DNA of 16,090 bases. It comes from Hyphochytrium catenoides (taxonomy: Eukaryota; Sar; Hyphochytriomycetes; Hyphochytriales; Hyphochytriaceae). Below are positions 1 through 12,200 of this stretch, one piece after another. How positions within the stretch are numbered: position 1 is the stretch's first letter; each line of letters begins with the position of its first letter. The stretch spans positions 1 to 16,090 of the forward strand of contig FLMG01001072.1 of the NCBI GenBank assembly GCA_900088475.1, written 5' to 3'. Below the pieces are notes generated by a model. The model was given only the letters and a program-made list of their open reading frames with translations, searched no databases and had not been told where the DNA came from. Made by a program: the position numbers and the translations under genes.

Positions 1-1
1 T

Positions 2-522
2 GCGGAGCGCCGTATGCAGCAGGAGTTGGAGATGTCTCTTCAGGGTACATCTGCAAAACAAGTCCCTCCAGGAGCACCTGGCGGTAGGTGTCCCTTTTGC
101 TGGTGTTTAAAGGAGTCTCTCGTACCCTCCATTCAGCGATGATTATCACATTCCTGTTTCCCAATCTCTCAGGGTCAGGCCATCGTCCCAAGAGTGAGTC
201 GCGGCGATCCAAGAGTGATAGGAGGCAGCTCACCCATATAGACAAGGCTTCTCAGGACAACCTCGTAGGGATTGATCCCGTGACCAACGGTATTTTTTCA
301 AACCTTGCCTTTTCATCTCAACCACCCTCACTTTGCTAAGGCCCTTCTGTCTTCTCGATTGTCAATTATAATCTAGCTCGGAGTCCAACGCGTGATCAGA
401 CCTGGAGCGTCGGCAGTCGACCACATGAAGAAGAGGGGGCAGCAGGGGCCTACACGGAGAAGAGACCATCATTGGAGGCAGGAGTGAAGCGAGAAGGTGG
501 AAAATGGGAGAGGAAGCAGTAA
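2..522 (+). CDS. 3' end of an unrecognised gene with an RS/K-rich segment (partial, 3 exons)
   Basis: The gene runs off the left edge; only its last three exons are visible. Modelled exons are 2-83, 173-289 and 377-522, ending at TAA 520-522. Both introns (84-172 and 290-376) are GT-AG and phase 1, with donors GTAGGT and GTATTT and pyrimidine-rich acceptors ending CTCAG and TCTAG. The joined frame stays open for about 114 residues. It starts with a charged stretch containing RRMQQELEMSL, passes through a Pro/Gly linker, then a basic-serine segment (KSESRRSKSDRR), and ends in a hydrophilic tail (KREGGKWERKQ). No family was recognised. The RS-like segment recalls nuclear or RNA-associated proteins, but that is weak evidence. 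It converges on the large minus-strand gene, whose stop lies about 500 bases away. The phase agreement of three exons is the main support. Confidence 0.5.
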
Positions 523-1020
523 AATGGGAGCTGCCTTTATGCAGCCCTACTGTCAGGAACGCTTTCCCGGTCACAGGTGCCCCACTAACAACTGACAGCT
601 ATAGACAAAGGCATGGCACCTCCTGATACCAAGTATGTCCTAGCAATCATCGCCCTTCCAGTAAGTGGAAATCGTGGGCACTAGAGCCCTGGCAGTGGTA
701 CTAAAGTTAAGCTCACCTGCCCTGTGGACCCGGTCACTAGCTTCTAATTCGGGACATGCCTACATGCCAGCAATCTGCAGAATGGACTGATCTACGCTAA
801 TTTGCAGACTGGAGAGCATTTTGTTTGTTGCGTCAAAGGAGAGCGGTCCATGTCATAGCAAGAGGCTAAACCTTATGAGTAGCCATGGTTTTAAAATAGT
901 TAAGGATGCTTCAAAAAGTGAGGCTGAAAATCGTATTAGAGGGCATCCAGCCTGCTTCTTAGGTCGCCTCTAAGGCTAACATAAATACGCTTAAAATCCC
1001 ACCACAGACGGCCCCTTCCT
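523..1020. other. Intergenic gap between convergent genes
   Basis: No convincing exon was found here on either strand. Both flanking genes end into this stretch, so it should hold both 3' untranslated regions. The minus-strand frame of the large gene could in principle continue past its TGA through the GTATGA donor-like site at 1019-1024, but no good downstream exon was seen. Confidence 0.55.
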
Positions 1021-3216
1021 TCATACCAGCAGGTCCGCAGGAACTTCGGGTGCGTCCAGCTCCATACAATCGAAAAAGCTTGGAATGGCAATGCGGACGC
1101 CTCCTGCTCTCCCTCTTTCAGATCCATGAAGTGTCCCTTTTGCACCCTGGCCACATACTCCTCCCACAATATCCCACTCCCCGATTCCTAAGGCCAGCGG
1201 AGGCTTGCGAGAGAGTCCACCCGGTCGTCTGCCCTTACCACTTTCAAGAAGAAGGGCATCTGAAGGCATTGGGTTAAAAAGGTACACGGAGCTTGCACTG
1301 GGAAAGAATAAACAATGTGACTATGATCCCTTCGAACTAAAACGGGTTACCCCTCTTTCTACCTTACCTTCGACCACAGCGGACTGTAGGATAAATGAAG
1401 AGCCGCCTCCCCCACCTCCCGCAATTCCTAAAGGCAGTCTCTGAGTCAAAAACGATCAAAATTGCGGAGCGTGCAGTTACAAAGAGTTATCAGGCAGAAA
1501 GAGAGAGGACAGACGGAGGCAAGGGATCCCCACAAAAGACAGAGAGATAGGGAAGTAATGAGCCCATGACAATAGCTGCACCATTAGCCTTACCGGGAAA
1601 TGTGCCACCGCCTCCACCTCCATAATATCCCCCACCTCCACCTCCGCCGAACTCCGAGCCATTTCCACCTAGAAGCATGTGGGAAAAGGTATGCTTAGAT
1701 AAGGAAGATGACTATATACGGGCCAGTGAGTGAGAGAAAGAGAGACAGCGAGAGAAAGGAGAGAGAAGAAAGAGAGAAAGGAAAAGAAGAAAGATGGAAA
1801 GAATGAGGAAGGCAAAGAATGAAGTGAAGGCAAGACAAAGGTGGGCTGCTCCTACCCCACGAGGGACGAGAGCTATCTTAGGTGAGGGCAATCACGAGAG
1901 AGAGGGTCTTGCTGGGAGAACGTCGAGGGACCAATAGACGTAAAACCAGCGACATAAAGGCCAAGAAGTAGAGTGTGGTATGTGACAACGGTTCATCCTT
2001 ATTGCTCACCTTGCAGCGCCGTCCCTGCGGTCCCGGGAAATCCTGCCACATGTTCCCCGCCGCAGATTCCTGCCTCGCCTCCTACCTCTTGGCTTCCAGT
2101 CTTTCCGTTAATGGGATCAGGTCTAGCGGGGACTTCAGCGCCTCCGAGACCATTGCGAGAGCCTCCCCCACCTCCTCCAGCCGCGATAAGAACAGTCTTT
2201 GTAGGCAAATTGAACACAGCGCACAGAGAGGGATGAGAGGAGAGTGAGCTTTCCTAACCTGTCCACGCGTCTCATCCCTTCCACGTCTATCTTTCTTCTG
2301 CACGTATGGCTGTTTTCTTCTATTTTTTGCCCTTTTCCTGCTGTGAACATATCCAGACACACTGCTGGAAGCTTGCCCCTCCGCTAGAGAATCTGATGGC
2401 AAGTATCTTCAGTCTAATAATGATTCATGCGTCTCTATCCGGCTCCGTTCTTGTTCTACAAGCGAGAGTTCCCTCCTCTTTCTTACCTCAGGCCCAAATG
2501 CGGTGTTTCTGGTTATAGAGGTGTAGCCTCCTCCTCCGCCGCAACCCCATTCTTTGTTTCCTGCGTATCCTGATCCTCCTCCTGGCTCACCCCCAGGAGA
2601 CATTCCACACTAGCCAGGTAAAAGATGTTAGGTGAGGATCCCTTAGCCATTTGTGATGTGCACACCCTACATATCAGACGGCTCCATTTCATAGCAACAG
2701 TACCTGATCTACCATAAGCGCCTCCGCTAAATCTGGAGCCTGGACCATTGTCCCTGGAATGCCTTCGCTCCCTCCCTCACCAACGGTTAATATGAGTTCC
2801 TAAGGACACTCGAGGTCTTAGTCCTACCGTGTCCTCATCATCTAGCAATTCGTTTTTCCTCCTTCAGAGATCTAGCTGCCCTCACTTACCTCCCCAGGTG
2901 TGACTGCTAGCACGGTCTCCACGAACGCTCCCCCACCCCCATGCCCACACTTCTGCCCCCGTAGAAACCCTGAACCGCCTCCAGCTCCCCATGCCTGAAC
3001 TTTGACCTGGAGCAAAGGGTATTCGAAAGTAATGAACGCAAACTTAAGTGAAGATCTAGTGAGGGATGAAGGACCGAGGGAACAAGTGAAGAATTATGCT
3101 ATTGAGGCTTGAAGAGACCACCATTACTAAACAGGATGCGTTCAGTACCATGCGGACGCCTTTGGCAACCCTGTACGAATGCTTCCCGGACACAGCATAG
3201 ATGAGAACTCCGGAAT
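1021..3216 (-). other. C-terminal glycine-rich domain (ALK/LTK-type pattern)
   Basis: Exons are 3149-3216, 2890-3006, 2704-2799 (uncertain), 2487-2609, 2010-2196, 1594-1668, 1368-1427, 1239-1259 and 1021-1187. The order matches the glycine-rich domain seen in ALK/LTK receptors and many protist proteins. It starts with a hydrophobic entry strand (VLIYAVSG), then VKVQAWGAGGGSGF, GGGGAFVETVLAVTPGE, then ELILTVGEGG. Next come CGGGGGYTSITRN, TVLIAAGGGGGGSRNG, GGGGGGGYYGGGGGG and IAGGGGGGSSFI. It closes with GRAGGVRIAIPSFFDCMELD. Exon 1239-1259 is a 21-nt microexon (DALLLES) needed to keep phase. TGA 1021-1023 ends the protein 12 residues after the last recognisable motif. Confidence 0.85.
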
Positions 3217-6200
3217 CTGAGCCAATCACACAAGGAGAAGTGATGAAGAGACAAGGTCTAGGTTAGACTATCGCTTTACTGAATGGAACTTTCACAGCCT
3301 AGTATCAATGACCCTCGAACATGGTGGGGAGAGGTTGACTGTAAGAGAAGTATCAGGGAGGAAGGAGAACAATAAAAGGAAGGACGAAGACTTGTAAGTC
3401 AGTTACTGAGGGAAAGGATAATAAAACGAGGCGGACTGGTAGGATACCGGAGAGACGAAAGATAGAGAAGACGTTATGCCTTACCTTGTACGTGTTTCTG
3501 CCTATGTCTTCTTCTCTCCTTGGCCTGAAAGGTGGCAATGCACCCAGGCCAGGAACACTTCAGCACACGATTGGGACAATTTTCTGCCTCATGTTCCATT
3601 CTCTCTTGTTCTAGCTCAAGGATCCTATGAGCACCGCCTTTGAAGGTCTGCAGGAACATCGAAAACCTCAGAGCAGTTAGCCACTCTCAAGCTAAGATAC
3701 CAAGCACAACGGCTTAACGGAAAGAAATGGAGAGAAGGCACGGTGCCTTCAATGGTAGGGAGAAAGCTTGGAAGAATAGGTAGAGTAGAAAACAGTGCAC
3801 ATAATAGTCTAACTGTATAAGGATAGATAGATCCCTTCTAGCTCTCACCTGCCCACATCCTAGCCTGCAGACTCTGTCTGGAACAGGTCTCTTCGTACAG
3901 GTTTGCTTCTTGTGATACTCCAAATCTTCTTCTGCCACATAGTCTCCACAGTCTTGAGTACAGCGCACTAACCTGGTGAGTCGGTTCAAAAGAGTTCCAC
4001 CGGGTCTTAGCCAGAAATCGATACAAGGAAAGGAGAGGGCCAACAAATGACGGAGAAGAGGGTAGACATATGGAGAGCTCTGAAGTCTCTACCCCGGCCG
4101 AGAGGGTCTGGATGTACCTTCTTTTGCATTCTTCCTCCTCGTGGTAGAGGAGGTACACCTGAGGAGGGTTGTCTTCTCGGCTCCTATCATTGGGCCCAAA
4201 GTAGGGTGACAGCCACTCTTCCTCTCGGTAGGTGGTACGGCAGCCCAATGGACAGGCAACAAGTCTGCATGTGAAGGGTTACAAAATAGGAGCAAGAAAA
4301 TAGTTGGAGAGGCAATAGATGCGATGGACTAGCAAGTCAACCTCAAAACTTGATGAGTTTGCGAACGCTGTGGTGACAGCCAAACCCAACGACCTTGAGG
4401 CAACTGAGTCACGCAGATAGGGGGCGGGTACAGTTCACCCAAAGAAATAAATGAATAAAGAGAAGTAGGCCGCAAACAAAATGTATATCTGAGGACGGGA
4501 GCGAGTGAAGGCAGCATAGGAAGAGAGAGAAAAAGAACGAGAGATCGTCCAACAGAGAGAAAATAGAGAGAAAAATTAGAGAGAAGCAGAGAAAGGACCA
4601 ACACAGCTACTCGTATCAACCTTAGTGGGCAGCTCTGCTGGAGGTGCTCATCCAGGTCATTGCCCTGCTTTATCCACAGACGACATCCCCAATCACAAAG
4701 GAAGAAACCCCGGGAGGCCCGGACTTCAGCATTCTCAAGAAGTCTGACCAGACGCCTTCTTTCGTTGGTGCGGGGGCTATGAATATGAAACCCGATCGTG
4801 ACGGACAGCAGAAGCGGAAGGGAAGAAGAGGAACACGGGAAGGAGGTATCAGGTGTGAAAGGTTGTCTGTTAGACCTTCTGGCTTCATAAATGATTTGCA
4901 GGGTCAGAGCAACGAACCTGCTGCCTTTATCTTCTATTGCAGAGATTTCCCTTTCTATATCCTCAGCCTAAGCGACCAGATCAGCATAAGACAAAGTCAA
5001 CAGGTTGACGTAGAACAAATGATTAAGTATGAAGTCACCTGAAGTCTTTGCAAGTTAACGAGTTCAGCGCTGCTTTTATACGATTTAAGCCCTCCTCTTC
5101 TCTCTATCTGCACGAGAGAGAGAAGAGCGGTCCCAGTTTTAGCAGCTTCGGCGGCTGCTTCTTCCTCTATTAACTTTCTCTTCATCCTCATCGCATTCAG
5201 CTCAATGCTCTCCTCTCCTTCTTGTGCCTGTGAAGCTCTTGACGTCTATCTTAGTTCATCTTCCTTTTGAGAGCGCCACGGAGGAGTACAAGAAGGACTT
5301 AAGGTCGCAAAATGGTACGGATGGGCTAAGAGTAGGATGGACGGAAGAGTACCTTCTCCTAGCTGCCACTGTTGCAGACAAAAGACGAAGCCGTGCTTGC
5401 TCCTCGGTCCTCTGTAGCTCCGCCTCCTTGCTTCGTTGCCGCATTCTCTCTTCCTTTGCTCGCTTAGCCCTGATGGCCTTGGTCCACTCCTCTTCTTCTC
5501 GCAGGTGTTGCACATCCGCCACGGTTTTTAGCTTCGATTTCATCTCATTGACCTTGACCTTCATAAGTGGGGTGTGGATACAGACATTAGTACCGAGTAG
5601 CAGAAGGTTGGCTTCCATTATGGGGTAAGACTGATACATTGAAGGCAATGACAGAGCAATATGCGGATAAAAACGCTGGGAAGAGAAATTATGGCTAACT
5701 TCTAAGGGCTTGTCTTCCTCCAAGGCCTCCTCGGGTGGGTTGAAGCTGTGTCGGTGCTCTCCGGTCCTAAAGTTATAGTAAAAGAGCAACTCCGTCACCG
5801 GGTCTCGATAGAGCAGCCAGCCAGCACGGAACTTCGGCATAGACGTGCGGGAGGAAGGGGTAAAAGGTGACTGAGATAGGAAGGTTGGAGGGAAAAAAAG
5901 GAATACGCCGCCCATAGAAAATGGACGGCGCCGTAACAGCAAAGATAACTTTTTGAGGCAGAATGTAGCTTGAGCACAAGGCACATCAGTCGGAAGCTTA
6001 GTCTAACAAGAGCTTGGATTTAGGTAGCTGAAACGAGCAAAGCCGAGAGCCAAACCCCAATCCGGAGAGATGGGCACGCAGAGAAAGATGAAGGTGGGAG
6101 AGACTTGACAAAGGTGGGGAGGAAGCGACTCTTACCTTGTCCTCTTGGTTCGATCTCCGCACGATGACGCTGAGCGCTTGCCTTTCTTCTTCAGCGGGTA

Positions 6201-9200
6201 GAAGTTCTGCGGGTTTATTCCACTGGCAGATCTCAGTCTGACGATTATAGTAGAATCTACTCTTGGAGAGGACAAAAACGTATTCCTCCCACTGACCAAG
6301 AAGGCAAAAGCGGTGGGAGTGCAAAGAGAGATGCGTTAACCCGTGAGAATAGAGTTCCTGGTATTCTAGCTCATTCTCCTTCCTAGCAGGACCTATACAC
6401 TCCATTACCTCCTTGAGTCTTCTCACAAAGGTTCCTAGACTGCCATAAGACCTGAAGCTTGCCCACTGACTCTGGGATAACTTTTGGCTCTCTTCAAAGA
6501 GCTCTCGTATCAATTCATCCTGCAAACCATCAAGTTCCGTCTTTTCGATTGGCTGCTCTTGAGGACTGTTCAATAGGTTTAATAGCCGGGACACAAAGGC
6601 CGCAACAAACGGGAAACCGGGCAAACAGGTCAGAGTTATAAATCGGCAAACAGGCTGAAAGGAACAGCAAGAGGAATGGTTTTCGTGGGGTGAGAGGGAC
6701 AAGGACGAGCGAAGCTACTCGGAGACAGTGAGACTTCAGATTTCAACACCAGGCACGGTACGAGGGGTTGTCAATGCCTTCTTTGGAACATTCCATCTTT
6801 ATCTACATACTTAGCTGCATCCACTTCAGGTCTGTTATTTGTCATTTCTGCTTTCCCATCCTCTTCTCTATTCCTTGTGCCTTCGGCTTTCTCAATCGCC
6901 GTTTTCTCTTCCGGGTGATGCCCCTCATTCTCTCTAACACTCTGCTTCTTCAGTACTGGCAGCGAAATTTTTGGTCGCAATTCAGTTGGCTTCTCCCATT
7001 GACTGACGCCCGTACGCTTGTTATAATAGAACTTGCGTCCTGTGCTGAGGTCCAGATACTGCTGCCAGCTCTCTGTACCACAAGACAAGCGGCAGGTTAG
7101 GGCAGTCGTGTGCAACCAAAAACAAGGAAAATGCTGGTGGTAGTAAGTATCATGCATTAGTAGGCTTCTGATTGGAGATCTCGTGCAAGCAGAGGTCCCT
7201 AAAACGGTTGCCCTTAGTGATGCAAGGAATGAGCGGGCTAGAGAGAGTGAGGCACGATCTGAATCTTAAACCTACGGCTCTTCACCTGTGGAGTTGTTCA
7301 GCTTCGCTCTTCGCCGTAGTAGGGCCCATGCTCGCCGACTGAAGCCAAGAGACATGCGGACATGAAGGGAAGATGATAAAAAATCAAAGCCGGCTACTTA
7401 TCATCCCCAACTCTCTTATCTACATGTGCATCTATAGACTTACACTTCATCTAGAGTTTCCACCGCTTGGGGCCGAGGGTGCCAGACTATTTCATCAGTG
7501 AGTTTGTTCATGTAGAACCTGTTCCAGGTATCATCATCCACGTATTCCTAGGTAAAGGCAACAGAGCGTCACATCCTAGCTGTCTCTGAGGATCCAACGG
7601 TCACTGCGTCAAAATACCTCCCACTGCTCTAGCGTCCGATTAAGGTCTGCTCTTTTGATGATGTCGCGTAAGCCAGACTCAGAATATTCGGCCTTGGTAG
7701 TGATAGTTAGTAGTTAGCGGACAGATGTACGAACCTCGAGAGACAAGCGTAGATAAGCAAAAGCGAGAGGTATTCATTACTAATGGTCCTTAGAAAGAGG
7801 CCTGCTAAGAGGGGTAGGAGAACTTCTTTCTTACTCTCTTTGCGCGATCCATTGCCAAGTTCCATAACTCAATATCACGCTCCCGGCTCCGTCTAAGAGC
7901 ATTTGCCCTGCACCACGGGAAGGGTGACGCAAGGGTAAGATCAACTGCCTGGCGGGACAAGAAGGATGCAAGTCGTGTTCCGGGAAGGGGGGGTATTGGG
8001 AGGCCGAGGGGTCAGTGCAAATGAACAACATACTCTGCAGCTTCTCTTCTGTCCGCTCGCCTTTCAGCTATCATCTCTTCGCGAAGCCCACTGCCACTGC
8101 GGAATAAGGAGCACAAAGCGCGGTGAGATAGACTCTTGCAAAGGAAAGATTCGAAAGATAGGCCCAAAGATAAAGATACAGATGCGAGGCACTTTGGGTG
8201 CAATGAGAGATATCCGGTAGACAGGGCAATCGACTTTCCAGCGCTCAACCGGATTTCGTAGAGAAAGGAAAAGTGTGAGGATGTGTTGCCTAGCTTACGT
8301 AGGAGTTCCTGGCCTATTTTGCGAGACGACGAGGTAGTCAAAGGGTGTCTTCTTCAGGTTGTCTAAGGGCACCGGATCCACGCCATGATCATCAAGTAGA
8401 GCGCGGATTGTGTCCTAAAGAGTAGCAGATGTCCTCAGATATGAGAGCCTAGTGAGATTTAGAACTGCAAGAATGCTGGACCACGATAGTAGAGGAAAAG
8501 CACGCATAAAGATTTATAAGTGTACTCCGTGCGGACAAAAACGATGATGTCGTCCCAAACCTCATGACTGCAGGTCAGATTCTCTTCACAGGCAACATGC
8601 AACGGAGTCTGGCCCCGTTTGTTTCTATAGTTGGGATAGGCCTCGAGGAACGCTTTATGTAGGATTGTCTGGCAATTGACAAGGAGTCAGACAGACAGCT
8701 CGGATACAGGAAATAAGAGCTCCTTCCTTTGCTACCATCGTCTGTTCTTCTCTCCCTACCTGGAGAGACTCTACCGACTCTATAGTTTGGATGAAGATAT
8801 TTTTGTCGGCCTGTGCCACCCAGAAGCCGCTCTTGGAATTTGTATCATAGCGCGATAACACATATTTAACCAAATCTTTTTGAGGACGAGGGACGAGACA
8901 GCGCTTATCTGGCAAGACATTCTGAAAGGCCAAGTGAATGTTAGAGGTTATCAACACAGAGACACCAACTTGATACGAAGGATTGAATAGTGAAGAGTGA
9001 TGCAATATCGGTCAGAGCGCCAACCGGTAGAGTGTAGAGAAGAAAAAAGAGATAGCAGCAGCTTGACAGATCATTAGAGTAGGGCATTGCTCGGTGGCTC
9101 CATTTCACAGAGTTTACTGTCACACCTGATACACAGTCTCGACTGCTTCCTGCACCCACTCCTTCCTGAAGTGCGGCTTGTCTATATCAGTTAAGTACTT

Positions 9201-12200
9201 TGCTTGTAACACTAGGAACATGCTGGCCGTGACATCCCGAAACGGCTTCTCTCCCACCGCCAGCTGGTTGGTCAAGACCTTGCGGATCTGATTCTTATGG
9301 GCATTCAAGATCTTCTCCACCAGCTGCCAAAAAGTGGTAAGTAAAGGAGTTGAGGGAAGTTAACAGCCTCTAGAAAAGGAGAACTGGAAATGTAGAGGGT
9401 GTCAAAGGCTTGAGGTTAGACTGTCTATAGTTGCGCCGTCATAGAGGAAAACTGTGGAAATATTTTCGAAAAAAGATCCGCTAAATATCAGAGAAACATA
9501 CTCTAGGAAGCAGGAACGGCCCACTAAGTTAAGTCGTAATATAGAGAGGCCAAGGCAAGACAGCTGAGCAGCAAGACAAACCCTAAGAAATGGCACAACA
9601 CTAGGGTTAGAACCTCCATACCTGCGCGTGACCTCTTTTGGCTGCGGTATGCAGAAGCGTGTTACCAGCGGAGTCCTCTAAGTAGAGGTTGAGACCATGC
9701 TTGATAAGTACGATGATGGTCTGGAGGACGTGTGTGAGGCAGTCTATCTCCCTTCTCGTCAAGGCTGCAGTTCGTAGCACTCACATTAAAATGTCCGTGA
9801 TACGCAGCAATGTGCCCTGCGGTTCGACCCAGAGTGTTCTGACGATTTACAGCGGCTCCCTAAGGGTTGACAATCAGTGACCGCCCACACTGTCGACCTT
9901 ACGTCTAGTTCCTATTGCTTTCCTCTATTCCTCATTCTAAACGCGCTCCTAAGTAGCCGCCGTAACCTCGCTTTTCTCTGGCCGCTCATGAAATAGTAGG
10001 GCTCAGTTACCTTACTGATCAGATAATCAGTCACGCGATAGTGTCCCTCCCTGCAAGACAGCTCTAAAGCATTCAAATCCCGACCGTCTGGCCCTAGCTT
10101 CAGCTCATTCGGGTCTTGTCCGCCGCATATATAGAGAGAAATCTAGCATTGCAGTGAGAGATTTATGGAATTGTTTATGGGGACGAGATGACGAGCCTTA
10201 TTGATGATCAACGGAAAGGCCTATCTCGACCAACCTCTTCAAGTGAGCCACTTTCGGCGGCTACCCAGAAGTCCCTTGCCTTCCTAATGCTGTCAGACTC
10301 TTTGGTTGTTCTCGCTTGCTTGAGGATTTCTTGCTTTAGAAAGGGCAGGTGATGGAGGTTTACGCCTCCCCATCTTTCCAAACTCTAAACGAAGTACCCA
10401 TTTAGAAGATGTATTAGAGACAACCGAGGCCAACGAAGAGAAAAAGTAGGAAGGAGGTTCGCAGCGAGGGAGCAAGGGAGAGAGAACAAAGTGAACCTCG
10501 ACTACCTCCACAATAGCTTCTCTTTCCATCCCGGCCTTAGCCTGGTATTGTATCCATTCCATCCACTGTGAGGGCAGACGAGATTGGAAGCCTGCTGGCT
10601 TCAGATCAGGGTGCTTTTCCATAATAGCCGAGATAGTTGCCGAATAGATGTCAATATGTCAGCAGAACTTCTTCAGATAGGTTTATTTCTTTGAATACCT
10701 GCTCTATTAGCCGATCGAGAGACAATTTGCAAGCGATCCTTTGAATCAGCTGGGTATTCTTTCCTGGCACGAATCCCTATGAAATGAGACGTCGGACGCT
10801 ACATAAGTGGTGCGTTGGGGACGTTGTCCAACTGCCACGTCAGCCCATCGCGCACCGTCTCGTTTTGGGTCCACTTAATGATTCCCAATCTTCCCACTCG
10901 CGGCGTTTTGCTCAACTATAAGGAAAGTGTGGGGCGCACCTTGAGGACTAGCTTTCCTAGAACTTCCTCTGGCCTAGCTCCATTCTTCAGATTCTGAAAG
11001 ACCCAAGACTCCCACTCTGCGGGAATTACTCCTGGGTCCACCTTGATACCTGGCAGAAGTGCCTGTCTCCTGTCTGTCAAAAATGTCGTATGCTAGCTAG
11101 TAGACTTTTCATGGTTTCATGGCACCTTTAGTCTGTCCAGCGCGGCCAGCGCGGCCTTGAATTTTGCTTCTCTAGTGGTCTTCCCAATGCCGTCAAAGTA
11201 GCGCTCCTGGGTATATGGAAGACCGTCAGTCACGCGTGCAAGGTCGGCTTCCCCTACAAAGAACCTTTGCAGCGCTTAAAGGGCATGCCATAATTCTTAT
11301 CGTCCATGCGGTAGCTTTAAAGTCTATCGAGGTCTTTCCGCATGTCCCTTCCCATTCAAGCTCTTCGTTATATGGACCCAATGCTTCAAACCTACCTGAT
11401 GAACAGCTTGAACTTTATTGTCTTTCATCTCATGCCAGATGCCGCTGACGTATGCTCTAACTACAAAGTGTTTCTGCTGGGAGCTGGTCCCTTTTCTTTC
11501 TTCAAAGAGCTGGAACCAGACCTTCAAATCCCGTTTTTCTGTATTGCGAAAGTCAGCGGTGCATTCATCGCTCATACTTATGACTAGTCACCTGTCTCGG
11601 CTTGTAGAATGGCCACCGGACTGTTGTTCAGGCTCTTTACTACCGCCTGCACGTCTCCAAAGCGAGGATCTCCCTGGCGCGCCTTCACGAGCATCTGCAA
11701 GGCAGAGGGACAGCCGTATGTGGAAACGGACAGGAGGAAGCCGCTTGCCTCTTACAAGTACGTACCACTATGAACTCTTGGAAATCAATGGAGCCATTGC
11801 CATTGGTATCAATCTCAGCGACCAATTCTGAGAGTCGTTTTGTAGTCATCTCCACCCCAAGAGACTCAAATATCTTCGCAAGCTGAGGGGACGGCAAACA
11901 GGCACCTGGTTGTGAGTGGATGCCCAAGTTTGATGGATGCAGACTCGGTGTAAAGCACCTTACCTCTTCATAATCAATCTCGCCGCTTTGATCAGCGTCA
12001 TACTCCGAGAAGAGTGCCTTGATCTGTGCCGGCAGCATCATGATCCTTAGAGCAAGGGACTTTCTAATTTGAGATGACTAAAGCTTACCTCCTCATGTTG
12101 TGAGGGTGTTATCTGATTTCGATAGTCCAGGGGAATATGCCAACGATCATTGTCAGGGGCGGGATCCTTGGCCTCTGACGGTGGAGAGCCTTTAGGCTCA

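Noticed and set aside
1725-1842. GA-rich tract considered as a satellite or transposon edge
   Set aside because: No regular period or flanking duplication; it lies within an intron and is better explained as a pyrimidine-rich intron segment.
2082-2402. 106-codon minus-strand frame over the glycine-rich exon 2010-2196
   Set aside because: It is a shadow in another frame; the glycine-rich reading with AAGGGGGG fits the domain.
4047-4274. Plus-strand frames opposite the TRAF-finger exons
   Set aside because: They are antisense shadows of exons whose minus-strand reading has conserved Cys/His spacing.
6556-6702. Hydrophobic N-terminal part of the frame that includes WW domain C (MSLSPHENHSS...)
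   Set aside because: It is pyrimidine-rich and looks like intron sequence ahead of the acceptor near 6556. It was not taken as a signal peptide or new gene start.
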